Below, piece after piece: positions 6,389 through 13,754 of a stretch of DNA of 17,532 bases (positions within the stretch are counted from its first letter, which is position 1; each line of letters begins with the position of its first letter). The stretch lies in the NCBI GenBank assembly GCA_047971245.1, contig JBKDZN010000069.1, forward strand, positions 1 through 17,532, read 5' to 3'. The notes under the pieces are model-generated. The model saw nothing but the letters and a program-made list of their open reading frames with translations. It did not search any database and had not been told where the DNA came from. A program made the translations under genes and the position numbers. Origin of the DNA: CADEDH01 sp047971245. Its GTDB lineage: Bacteria; Actinomycetota; Acidimicrobiia; Acidimicrobiales; SZUA-35.

Positions 6389-7828
6389 GTGGATCCTGAA
6401 GTGTTCCGACGTGCCGGTCACGAACTCATCGACTGGATCGCCGATCACCGCGGCGGTGTCGAATCCCGCCCGGTCCGGTCGCCGGTCGAACCCGGATCGG
6501 TGGCCGCCGCGCTGCCGGCCGAGCCGCCGGACCGGGTCGACGATTTCGACGCCATCCTGTCCGATCTGGACCGGATCGTCGTCCCGGCCGTCACCGACGT
6601 CCAGCACCCCATGTTCTACGGCTGGTTCCCGTCGAACGCCGGCCTGGCCTCGGTGCTGGGCGACCTGGCGTCGTCCGGTATCGGTGCGCTCGGGATCTCC
6701 TGGGAGAGCGCCCCGGCCCTGACCGAGGTCGAACAGGTGGTGTGCGACTGGATGCGTCAGCTCACCGGCCTGTCGACGTCCTGGGCCGGGTCGATCAACG
6801 ACACCGCGTCGACATCGTGTCTGGTGGCCATGCTTTTGGCCCGGGAACGGGCCACCGACCACGCCCAGGCCCGGGGCGGGCTGGCCGACTCGCCGGCCCC
6901 GCTGCTCGTGTACAGCACCGCCGAGGCCCACTCATCGGTCGGCAAGGCGGCCCTGCTGGCGGGGTTCGGCGCCGACCATCTCCGGGTGGTCCCGGTCGAT
7001 CCGGCCAGTCGGGCCCTCGATCCCGACGCGTTCGCTGCCCTGGTGGCCGAGGACGTCGCCGGCGGGGCCCGGCCTGCGGCGGTGGTGGCGTCGTCGGGCA
7101 CCACCGGTACCACCGCCTTCGATCCCCTCGACGAGGTCGTGGCGGTGGCGTCCCGGTACGGGATGTGGGTCCATGTCGACGCGGCCATGGCCGGTTCGGC
7201 CCTGATCCTCCCGGAGGAGCGCTACCGCTTCGACGGGATCGAAGGCGCCGACTCGCTGTGCTGGAACCCGCACAAGTGGTTGGGGTCGGTACTCGACACC
7301 TCTCTGTTCTATGTGCGCGACGTCGAGCATCTCGTGGCGGTGATGTCCAGCAACCCCAGCTATCTCCGGTCCCGGGTCGACGGTGAGGTGGTCCAGTACC
7401 GCGACTGGGGTCTGCCCCTGGGCCGTCGCTTCCGGGCCCTCAAGTTGTGGTTCCTGCTCCGGCTCGACGGGGTCGAGGCGATCCAGGCCCGCCTCCGACG
7501 CGACCTGGTCAACGCGACCTGGCTGGCGGAACAGGTCGAGGCCGCCGACGACTGGGAGTTGGTGGCCCCCCGCACCCTGCAGACCGTCTGCGTGCGCCAC
7601 CGGCCCGACGGCCTCGACGGGGACGGACTCGAGGCCCACACCACCCGGTGGGCGGCGGAGCTAAACGACTCCGGACGGGCCTACGTGACCCCGAGCCTGC
7701 TCGACGGTTCGTGGATGGTCCGGGTCTCGATCGGTGCGGAACGGACCGAGGCCGAGCATGTCGAGCGGTTGTGGGCGGTGATGCGGGAGGTGGCCGAGGC
7801 CGACGCCGCGGTCACGCCCAGAACCTGA
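6389..7828 (+). CDS. PLP-dependent aromatic-L-amino-acid decarboxylase family protein
   Basis: A 479-residue group II decarboxylase of normal family length. An N-terminal helix RRAGHELIDWIADH is followed by HPMFYGWFPSNAGLASVLGD and NDTASTSCLVAMLLARE, which form the substrate and cofactor entrance. His181 in EAHSSVGKAA stacks on pyridoxal phosphate, Asp264 in HVDAAMAGSA pairs with the pyridine nitrogen, and Lys296 in WNPHKWLG is the Schiff-base lysine. Family members decarboxylate DOPA, tryptophan, tyrosine or phenylalanine; the substrate cannot be read from sequence. GTG 6389 was chosen because a -10 hexamer ends 7 nt before it and family homology starts there; the upstream extension to 6266 lies in the promoter. 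It overlaps the convergent protease gene by 17 bp at the 3' end. Confidence 0.9.
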   Translation: MDPEVFRRAGHELIDWIADHRGGVESRPVRSPVEPGSVAAALPAEPPDRVDDFDAILSDLDRIVVPAVTDVQHPMFYGWFPSNAGLASVLGDLASSGIGALGISWESAPALTEVEQVVCDWMRQLTGLSTSWAGSINDTASTSCLVAMLLARERATDHAQARGGLADSPAPLLVYSTAEAHSSVGKAALLAGFGADHLRVVPVDPASRALDPDAFAALVAEDVAGGARPAAVVASSGTTGTTAFDPLDEVVAVASRYGMWVHVDAAMAGSALILPEERYRFDGIEGADSLCWNPHKWLGSVLDTSLFYVRDVEHLVAVMSSNPSYLRSRVDGEVVQYRDWGLPLGRRFRALKLWFLLRLDGVEAIQARLRRDLVNATWLAEQVEAADDWELVAPRTLQTVCVRHRPDGLDGDGLEAHTTRWAAELNDSGRAYVTPSLLDGSWMVRVSIGAERTEAEHVERLWAVMREVAEADAAVTPRT

Positions 7829-8591
7829 ACAACGACCAGCCCTGGCTGACCCACGCCCGGTTCACGCCGAACGCGTCGAGGATGCTGAGGTTGGCCTCCC
7901 AGAACAGGTTCCGGGCCGGCTCCACATAGAACATCACGCCGATCAGGATCAGCATGGCCACCGGGCGGACGCCGGCCACCGCCTTCAAGACCGATCGGGG
8001 CAGGTACGGCTCGATGGCGCCGAATCCATCCAGCCCGGGGACCGGCAGCAGATTCAGGATCACCGCGGTGACCTGAAGGAAGCCGAGGAAGGCCAGGGAG
8101 GCGGTGAGGGTGGGGGTGTCGAACCCGACCACGCCCGCGCCGATGGGAGCCAGGCAGGCCACCGCGAACAGTCCGTTGACCGCCGGGCCGGCCAGGGACA
8201 CCGCCGTCTCCACCACCGGGCTGCGCAGGGCGGCCCGGTTGATCCAGACGGCTCCGCCCGGCAGGCCGATCCCGCCCATCACGATGAACAGCATGGGAAG
8301 AATAAGTGACGTGAGCGGATCGGTGTACCGCCGGGGATCGAGGCTGAGATAGCCCTTTTCGGCCGTGGAATGGTCGCCGCCGCGGTAGGCGACCACCGCA
8401 TGAGCGAACTCATGAAGAATAAGTGAAAGTACCCAACCCGAGGTGACGAGGACGAAGCACGCGATGCCCGACGACACCGGCAGGGCGATGCTGAGCCACA
8501 GCCCCACGCCGACGGCGGCGAGGACGAACAGGAACACCGGGCTGGGCCGCACCGGCGTCCCCACGGGCGGCCGGTTGGCCTGCGGGTACAC
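7812..8591 (-). CDS. Site-2-protease-like (M50 family) membrane metalloprotease
   Basis: A protein of 259 residues with about six hydrophobic segments. HEFAH (His60, Glu61, His64) supplies two zinc ligands and the catalytic glutamate, and NLLPVPGLDG (about 180-189) supplies the third ligand, Asp188. Both lie in membrane segments, as in the short M50 proteins that lack PDZ domains. Such proteases cleave membrane-embedded substrates; no target is suggested by the neighbours. GTG 8600 is the longest start, but a TAGCGT hexamer ends exactly 7 nt before GTG 8591, the same layout as other leaderless genes here, so I prefer 8591. The 3' end overlaps the decarboxylase gene. Confidence 0.88.
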   Translation of the reverse strand: MYPQANRPPVGTPVRPSPVFLFVLAAVGVGLWLSIALPVSSGIACFVLVTSGWVLSLILHEFAHAVVAYRGGDHSTAEKGYLSLDPRRYTDPLTSLILPMLFIVMGGIGLPGGAVWINRAALRSPVVETAVSLAGPAVNGLFAVACLAPIGAGVVGFDTPTLTASLAFLGFLQVTAVILNLLPVPGLDGFGAIEPYLPRSVLKAVAGVRPVAMLILIGVMFYVEPARNLFWEANLSILDAFGVNRAWVSQGWSLFRFWA

Positions 8592-8598
8592 GGCGTCC

Positions 8599-8604
8599 AC
8601 GCTA
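8599..8604 (-). promoter_or_regulatory. -10 element of the M50 protease gene
   Basis: The minus strand reads TAGCGT followed by 7 nt and GTG 8591. This spacing matches the decarboxylase and aldolase genes and supports the shorter start. Confidence 0.35.
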
Positions 8605-8917
8605 GTCGGCGACCCGCGCCGATGGGCTCACCGGGAGGGCCGAATTGGACGGTCGTCGACCCCCTGTGGCAAATTTCCCCATTCGCCTGACCTGGGCAGA
8701 GTTGACGTGATACACGAAAAAGATTGCGGACAGGTTACATCCGTGTCGGGTCCTGCTATCGTCCGACCTCGGATCGACAACTAGCCGACACGATGGACAA
8801 TTCGACTATGTGTTCGTTACGATCTCGACCAACCAGGGTGGAGAGCCTCCGACGTGCGCTGAGCGGCACGACGGTCGGACGATTATTCGACTGGAACCAA
8901 GAACGGCGGAGCAGCGA
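8605..8917. other. Intergenic region between divergent M50 and coiled-coil genes
   Basis: This gene-free stretch of about 310 bp is richer in A and T than the surroundings around 8670-8800. A possible promoter for the plus-strand coiled-coil gene is TTACAT (8735-8740), a 16-nt spacer and TATCGT (8757-8762). That would leave a 5' leader of about 150 nt. The frame open from ATG 8810 into the next gene looks non-conserved before 8918. No stable hairpin stood out. Confidence 0.35.
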
Positions 8918-9391
8918 ATGGAACTAGGACAGCTTGCCATTGGTATAGCCATTGGCATTCTCATGGGTTGTTTCTTCGTGTGGTTGCTGGACCGGCGCCA
9001 TCAGAAGACGATCAAGAAGCTGATCGAGAGCCGGAAGAAGATCGAGCGGCAGCGCACCCAGGCCGTCAACGATCTGTTCGCCTATCGCTCCGGTGAGAAG
9101 ACCGACGGTGACCTGGTCGAGGCCCGCACGCCCACCACGCTGCCGTCCGAGGCCGAGCTTCTGCAGCAGAACGCGGATCTCCAGGCCGAGATCACCAGCC
9201 TCCGGACGCTCATCGCCCGGGCCGATGCCGCCCTCACCGCGGCCCGGCGCAAGCGGGATCAGCACGAGGCCGAGATCCTGCGGCTCCAGGCGGTCGCCGA
9301 ATCGGCCGGTCACGCCGAAGTCATCGACATTCGGCGCACCGGTGTCGGTGGGCGGTCCCTCGCCGGTGACTCCAAGGGCATGGCCCTGTAG
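8918..9391 (+). CDS. Membrane-anchored coiled-coil protein, function unknown
   Basis: A 157-residue protein with one N-terminal hydrophobic segment (about residues 5-24, AIGIAIGILMGCFFVWLL), then a very basic stretch RRHQKTIKKLIESRKKIERQ, consistent with the rest being cytoplasmic. Residues about 78-131 form heptad-rich coiled coil (EAELLQQNADLQAEITSLRT and following). The tail is short and unstructured. ATG 8918 is preceded by GGAG with about 6 nt spacing; the upstream ATG 8810 is less likely. The topology recalls small divisome or polar scaffold proteins, but I recognise no family. An orphan ParA-type ATPase follows 134 bp downstream on the same strand, after a hairpin. Confidence 0.75.
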   Translation: MELGQLAIGIAIGILMGCFFVWLLDRRHQKTIKKLIESRKKIERQRTQAVNDLFAYRSGEKTDGDLVEARTPTTLPSEAELLQQNADLQAEITSLRTLIARADAALTAARRKRDQHEAEILRLQAVAESAGHAEVIDIRRTGVGGRSLAGDSKGMAL

Positions 9392-9445
9392 CGTCACGCT
9401 CCCGGGGAACCCGGCCTCCCGGTCCCCGCATCGAAACCCCACGCC

Positions 9446-9479
9446 ACGACGCCGGCCGACTCGTTCGGGCCGGCGTCGT
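9446..9479 (+). terminator. Strong hairpin between coiled-coil gene and ParA gene
   Basis: A perfect 12-bp stem (ACGACGCCGGCC / GGCCGGCGTCGT) with a 10-nt loop lies 54 nt past the stop of the coiled-coil gene. There is no T-run after it, so it may act as an I-shaped terminator or as an mRNA-stabilising hairpin. Confidence 0.5.
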
Positions 9480-9525
9480 CGCGATCCCCCACACCCACGG
9501 GCCGAGCGTGCCAGGATGGAGAGCC

Positions 9526-10302
9526 ATGGCAACGGTGGCAGTGCTCAATCAGAAGGGTGGCGTCGGGAAGACCACCGTCACCTTGGGCCTGGCCTCAGCC
9601 GCGTGGGCGGCCCGGCGGTCGACCCTCGTGGTCGACCTCGACCCCCAGGCCAACGCGACCTGGGCACTCGGTATCGACCCGTCGGTCGACCATCTCGGCA
9701 CCGGTGACGCCATGACCGAGGGCCGCACCGGAGCGGCCGCCGACATCATCGTCCCCTCCGGATGGGGCGACTCGGTGTGGGTGCTTCCCGCCGCCGGCGA
9801 CCTCACCGAACGCGACGCCGACGCCGGCAACGCCGCCGGGCGCCGCCGTCTCGCCCGGGCCCTGCGCGGGGTGACCGGCCGGTTCGATCTGGTCCTCATC
9901 GACTGCGCCCCCTCCCTCGGGCTCAACACCACCAACGGCCTCGCCGCCGCCGACGCCGCCCTGCTGGTGGTGGAACCGAGCCCGTTCGGTCTGCGCGGGG
10001 TCGGCCCGATCCTCGATCTGATCGAGCGGGTCTGGAGCGCCGACAACGCCGATCTCGACCTGGCCGGGGTGGTGCTCAACCGGGTGCCGGCCGTGTCGTC
10101 CTCCGCCCGGGACCGGATCGACGAGCTCGGCGCCATGGTCGGATCCCGCACCGTCTGGTCACCATCGATCCCGCAGCGGGTCCTGGTGAACCAGGCCCAT
10201 CAGGAGCGGGCACCCATCCACTCCTTCGGCGCCGCCGGCGCCGAACTGGCCGACGTGTTCGATCGGCTCTACCGCCGGTTGCGGCGGTCGGTCCGTCATT
10301 GA
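9526..10302 (+). CDS. ParA/Soj-type ATPase
   Basis: A 258-residue P-loop ATPase. The deviant Walker A QKGGVGKTT (residues 9-17) has the signature lysine Lys10 and the P-loop Lys15. The Walker A' segment is VVDLDPQANAT (about 37-47), and Walker B is LVLIDCAPSLG. The C-terminal half carries VLNRVPAVSSSARDRIDELG and IPQRVLVNQAHQERAPI, as in ParA/Soj proteins. These proteins dimerise on ATP and bind DNA to position chromosomes, plasmids or protein assemblies. No parB, McdB-like gene or parS array is visible, so it is an orphan. The preceding coiled-coil membrane protein is a possible partner, by proximity only. ATG 9526 follows GGATGGAG. Confidence 0.9.
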   Translation: MATVAVLNQKGGVGKTTVTLGLASAAWAARRSTLVVDLDPQANATWALGIDPSVDHLGTGDAMTEGRTGAAADIIVPSGWGDSVWVLPAAGDLTERDADAGNAAGRRRLARALRGVTGRFDLVLIDCAPSLGLNTTNGLAAADAALLVVEPSPFGLRGVGPILDLIERVWSADNADLDLAGVVLNRVPAVSSSARDRIDELGAMVGSRTVWSPSIPQRVLVNQAHQERAPIHSFGAAGAELADVFDRLYRRLRRSVRH

Positions 10303-10328
10303 GCGTCGCCGCACCCCGAGACTACGGT
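10299..10328 (+). promoter_or_regulatory. Promoter of the aldolase gene, leaderless
   Basis: TTGAGC (10299-10304, overlapping the ParA stop codon), an 18-nt spacer and TACGGT (10323-10328) precede GTG 10336 by 7 nt. No Shine-Dalgarno is present, so a leaderless transcript is likely. Confidence 0.5.
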
Positions 10329-10335
10329 TCGCAAG

Positions 10336-11121
10336 GTGAACCTCAACAACATGAAGTCGTCCTGGTCCGAGGGCGGCGCCGCCCTCGGGCTGTGGCTGAT
10401 GAGCGTCAACCCGGTCGCAACCGAGCAGCTCGGACAGCTCGGGTTCGACTACATCTGCATCGATCTCCAGCACGGCCTGATCGACTACGCCGACGCCGTC
10501 TCCACCATGCAGGCGTTGTCGCAGTCGCCGTCCACCGTGGTGTGCCGGGTGCCGTGGAACGAACCGGGCATCATCGGCAAACTGCTCGACGCCGGCGCCA
10601 TGGGCATCATCGTGCCCATGGTCAACACCGCCGCCGAGGCGGAGGCCGCCGTGCGGGCCTGCCGCTACGCGCCCGACGGGGCCAGGAGCTTCGGTCCGGT
10701 CCGGGCCGCCGCCGTCCACGGCAGCGGGTACGCCGTGGAGGCCAACGCCCAGGTGGCCTGCATCCCCATGATCGAGACGGCCGAAGCCATCGCCAACCTC
10801 GACGAGATCCTCGACGTGCCCGGGGTCGACGCCGTGTACATCGGCCCGGCCGACCTGTCCCTCACCCTCGGCCTGCCGCCCGGCTCCGACAACGACGACC
10901 AGGCGTTCGTGGACGCCTTGGCCGCCGTGGTCGACGGGGCGAAACGGCGCGGCATCGTGGCCGGAATCCACTCGGTGCCCACCGTGGCCGCCAAACGGCT
11001 CGAACAGGGGTTTCGCATGGTGACGGTGACCTCCGACGTGCAGGGCCTGATGGAGGGCACCAAGGCCGGTCTCGACCGGGTCAAGGGGGAAGGCACCCAG
11101 GGCGACCAGGCGCTGTACTGA
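10336..11121 (+). CDS. HpcH/HpaI aldolase/citrate lyase family protein
   Basis: A 261-residue class II (metal-dependent) aldolase of the HpaI fold. DLQHG carries the catalytic base His46, CRVPWNE the active-site Arg71, and the metal ligands Glu147 (PMIETAEAIAN) and Asp173 (IGPADLSLTLG) are both in place. Characterised relatives reversibly cleave 4-hydroxy-2-oxo acids to pyruvate plus an aldehyde; the natural substrate here is not determined by the sequence or by neighbours. Length is normal. GTG 10336 is the start by its leaderless promoter. The gene ends 15 nt from the convergent uracil-DNA glycosylase gene. Confidence 0.92.
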   Translation: MNLNNMKSSWSEGGAALGLWLMSVNPVATEQLGQLGFDYICIDLQHGLIDYADAVSTMQALSQSPSTVVCRVPWNEPGIIGKLLDAGAMGIIVPMVNTAAEAEAAVRACRYAPDGARSFGPVRAAAVHGSGYAVEANAQVACIPMIETAEAIANLDEILDVPGVDAVYIGPADLSLTLGLPPGSDNDDQAFVDALAAVVDGAKRRGIVAGIHSVPTVAAKRLEQGFRMVTVTSDVQGLMEGTKAGLDRVKGEGTQGDQALY

Positions 11122-11139
11122 CCCGGTCCGCGCCGGTCA
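11119..11139. terminator. Bidirectional hairpin between aldolase and ung
   Basis: The two convergent stop codons form the base of one stem. TGACC at 11119-11123 pairs with GGTCA at 11135-11139, extended by GG/CC past a bulged C, with a loop TCCGCG. It could serve as a terminator in both directions, though neither side has a T-tract. Confidence 0.4.
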
Positions 11140-11808
11140 GGGTAACGGCGGGATGGCCCAGTCGATGGGGGAGCGTCCGGCCTCGACCAGCGCCGTGTTG
11201 GCCCGCGAGAACGGTCGGGACCCGAAGAACCCCCGGTGGGCGGACAGGGGCGACGGATGGCTCGACTCGATCACGGTGTGACGACTCCGGTCGATCATCG
11301 AGGCCTTGCGTCGGGCGGACGTCCCCCACAGGATGAACACCACCCGCTCCGGTTTGGCCGCCACCGCCTTGATCACCTCGTCAGTGAAGGTCTCCCAGCC
11401 GTGGCGTTGGTGCGAGCCCGCCTCCCGGGCCCGGACCGTCAAGGTGGTGTTGAGCAGCAGCACCCCCTGCGTGGCCCACGATTCGAGGGATCCGTGGGTG
11501 GGGCGCTCGACCCCGACATCGTCCACCAGCTCGGTGAAGATGTTCTCCAACGACGGCGGCGGCGCCACCGGCGGCTGGACCGAGAAGCACAGGCCGTTGG
11601 CCTGGCCCGCCCCGTGGTAGGGGTCCTGGCCGAGGATCACCACGGCGACGTCCGCGAACGGGGTCAGGTGCAGGGCGGCGAACACCCGATCCTCGGGCGG
11701 GAACACGGGATGGCGGGCTCGTTCGTCGTGCACGAACCGCTGGAGGTCGTCCCAGTAGGGCTTGGCCAATTCGGCCCGCAGAACGGGGTTCCAGTCAGTT
11801 TTTGCCAT
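11137..11808 (-). CDS. ung: Uracil-DNA glycosylase (family 1)
   Basis: A 223-residue UDG with all family-1 motifs: the water-activating loop GQDPYHG (60-66, Asp62), LLLNTTLTV (about 117-125) for uracil specificity, and the leucine-intercalation loop HPSPLSAHRGFFGS (His184 onward). It removes uracil from DNA to start base-excision repair. Length is normal. Start ATG 11808 sits 6 nt after a TAGGAT hexamer whose AGGA could also act as a ribosome site, so a leaderless or a conventional start are both possible. It is divergent from the GH3 lipoprotein gene, with only 22 bp between the start codons. Confidence 0.96.
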   Translation of the reverse strand: MAKTDWNPVLRAELAKPYWDDLQRFVHDERARHPVFPPEDRVFAALHLTPFADVAVVILGQDPYHGAGQANGLCFSVQPPVAPPPSLENIFTELVDDVGVERPTHGSLESWATQGVLLLNTTLTVRAREAGSHQRHGWETFTDEVIKAVAAKPERVVFILWGTSARRKASMIDRSRHTVIESSHPSPLSAHRGFFGSRPFSRANTALVEAGRSPIDWAIPPLP

Positions 11809-11814
11809 CGAATG

Positions 11815-11824
11815 ATCCTACGCT
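11815..11824. promoter_or_regulatory. Overlapping divergent -10 elements (ung and GH3 gene)
   Basis: TAGGAT on the minus strand (11815-11820) and TACGCT on the plus strand (11819-11824) share two bases. Each ends 6 nt before a start codon, ATG 11808 on the minus strand and GTG 11831 on the plus strand. Neither has a good -35, so this rests on spacing alone. Confidence 0.35.
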
Positions 11825-11830
11825 CACTGC

Positions 11831-13186
11831 GTGATTCCCTCGTCTTCAGGGGTGGCTCGCCGGCGAAGCGAGAACGGGGCCGATCAGGCGCCGGCCGGCT
11901 CACCCCGCCGCGCCCGCCCACCCGCACGAGCCGTCCGGGTGGTGGTGTAGGCCCTGGCTCTGGCCCTGCTCGCCGCCGCCTGCGGTGACTCGGCCGGCGC
12001 CGGCTCGGCGGCAGAAACCGACCCGGGCGGGGCCGGGGCAGCCGGCTCCGGGGACGACACGGTGGCCGGCCCGACCGCCCCCACCGGCAACGGAGCTGGA
12101 TCCACCGACGGCGACCGGGCCGCCGATGTCCTGGCCTCGCTGAGCGTCGACGAGAAGATCGGGCAATTGCTCATGCCGGTACCGTTCGGTACCGCCGCCG
12201 ACGCGGTCGGCCCGGCCGAGACCGCGGCCAACCAGGCCCAGTTCGGTGTCGACACGCCCGTGCAGATGGTCACCACCTACCACCTCGGCGGCATGCTCTA
12301 TCTGGCCGACAACATCGTCAGCTCCGATCAGCTCGCCCGCTACTCCTCCGGCCTGCAGGCCGCCGCCCGCGGTGACGGTTCGGGCATCGGCATGCTGATC
12401 GCGGTCGACCAGGAAGGCGGTCGGGTCAACCGGATCACCGACGGTGTGACCGTCTTCCCGGCGGCGGCCCTGCTCACCGGTGACTCCGCCTCGGTGCGGG
12501 AGGCCGGCTACCTCACCGGCCGCCAGGTGGCCGTCCAGGGCGTCAACGTGGTCCTCGCGCCGGTCGCGGACGTGACCGACTCGGCGGTGGCCGGAGCCAT
12601 CGGCAACCGCTCCTACGGCGACGACCCCGCCCTGGTCTCGGAAATGGTGACCGCGTCGGTGGACGGGCTCCAGAGCGCCGGGGTGGCCGCGGCGGTGAAA
12701 CACTGGCCCGGGCACGGCGCCACCCAGGTCGACAGCCACGAGACCCTCCCGGTGATCAGCAACAGCCGGGAACAGTGGGAACAGCACGACCTGCCCCCAT
12801 TCCGGGCCGCCGTCGATGACGGCGTCGACATCGTCGTGGTGGGCCACCTGGCCTTCCCCGCCGTCGACCCGAACGGAGGGCCGGCCTCCATGTCGACGAT
12901 CCTGATCCAGCAGGAACTGCGACAGAATCTCGGTTTCGACGGCATCATCATGACCGACGCCATGAACATGGGCGCGGTGTCGGACATCGACCCCGCCGTC
13001 ATGGCCGTCCAGTCGATCGTCGCCGGTGTGGACGTGCTCCTGGTGGCCCCGAACCTGGTCACCACGTTCCCGGCGCTCCAGGCGGCCGTCGCGGACGGGA
13101 CCATCACCCCCGAACGGCTCGACGAGGCCGTACTCCGGGTGCTGGAACTCAAGGGCCGACTCGGCCTGCTCCCCGACGCCGGCTGA
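11831..13186 (+). CDS. Beta-N-acetylhexosaminidase-like GH3 lipoprotein; signal peptide interrupted by in-frame TAG
   Basis: The catalytic domain is clear glycoside hydrolase family 3, NagZ-like: LSVDEKIGQLLMPV, AVDQEGGRVNRI, the His/Asp loop KHWPGHGATQVDSHETLP, and IIMTDAMNMGAV with the nucleophile Asp. Such enzymes remove N-acetylglucosamine from cell-wall fragments. Upstream in the same frame are a basic n-region (RRARPPARAVRVVV), then TAG at 11948-11950, then ALALALLAAACGD, a hydrophobic core and lipobox with the lipidated Cys 11 codons after the TAG, followed by a Gly/Ala/Ser/Thr linker. This is a lipoprotein signal split by one amber codon. Start GTG 11831 (or 11852) fits. From GTG 12062, the next in-frame start, only an unexported protein could be made. 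Either a recent nonsense mutation or a sequence error explains it. Confidence 0.85.
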
Positions 13187-13231
13187 ACCCGGCCCGGCCG
13201 CCGCGGTCAGCCGCGTCGGACGGGCCTCAAC

Positions 13232-13261
13232 CTCAACCGGTGAAGGCTCAACCGGTGAAGG
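13232..13261. repeat. Perfect 15-bp tandem duplication
   Basis: CTCAACCGGTGAAGG occurs twice in direct succession (13232-13246 and 13247-13261). It covers the 3' end of the DUF2752 gene: on the minus strand each copy spells PFTG plus a stop, so the second copy is untranslated and the protein is unchanged. Confidence 0.9.
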
Positions 13262-13754
13262 GCGCCGGGATCAGCCCGAGCGCCAGCCGGACCGCCCACA
13301 CCCCCATCAGGAGGGCCAGGTTGAGCCCGACGGCCAGGCGGCCCCACCGATCCCAGGCGGCACGGCGGCGGTCGGGCCGGTGCCGCCACGCCGCCCACAG
13401 GACGACGGCGGCGACCAGTTGGACCACGGCCAGAACCACGTAGGGATGGGCGGCCACGCTGGCCGACACCTCGCCGCGGACGAGGTGACCGACGGCGCGG
13501 GTCATCCCGCAGGCCGGACAGTAGCCGCCGGTGGTGAGCCGGAACGGGCACAACACCGGTCCGTTCTCGCCGTCACCACCCAGCAGGAGGACGGCGGCCC
13601 CGGCACCGAGGCCGAGGGCGGCGACGCGCCGACGCGGTGGCCGTACCTCGCCGACCCCGCCCTCACCGGACCCCGCTGGCCCGGGGGCAACAACCCCGGT
13701 GACCGGCACCGGCGCGCCCGGCGAAGCCTCAGGGGAGGGTGGTGGGGGTTGCAC
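13248..13754 (-). CDS. DUF2752 family membrane protein
   Basis: A 168-residue protein. A Pro/Gly-rich N-terminus (1-40) precedes transmembrane segments at about 44-60, 105-122 and 139-160. Between the first two is the family signature CPFRLTTGGYCPACGMTRA (69-87) with Cys69, Cys79 and Cys82. The role of DUF2752 proteins is not established; the conserved cysteines suggest a metal or redox site at the membrane surface. The GTG start at 13754 lies inside the 3' end of the upstream Ser/Thr-rich gene (26-bp overlap), so the two are probably co-transcribed and translationally coupled. The GH3 gene converges on it with a 61-bp gap. Confidence 0.8.
   Translation of the reverse strand: MQPPPPSPEASPGAPVPVTGVVAPGPAGSGEGGVGEVRPPRRRVAALGLGAGAAVLLLGGDGENGPVLCPFRLTTGGYCPACGMTRAVGHLVRGEVSASVAAHPYVVLAVVQLVAAVVLWAAWRHRPDRRRAAWDRWGRLAVGLNLALLMGVWAVRLALGLIPAPFTG

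Noticed and set aside
11948..11950. Genetic-code reassignment of TAG
   Set aside because: Several intact genes in the window (for example those ending at 9391 and 5403) terminate with TAG at the expected end of their family.
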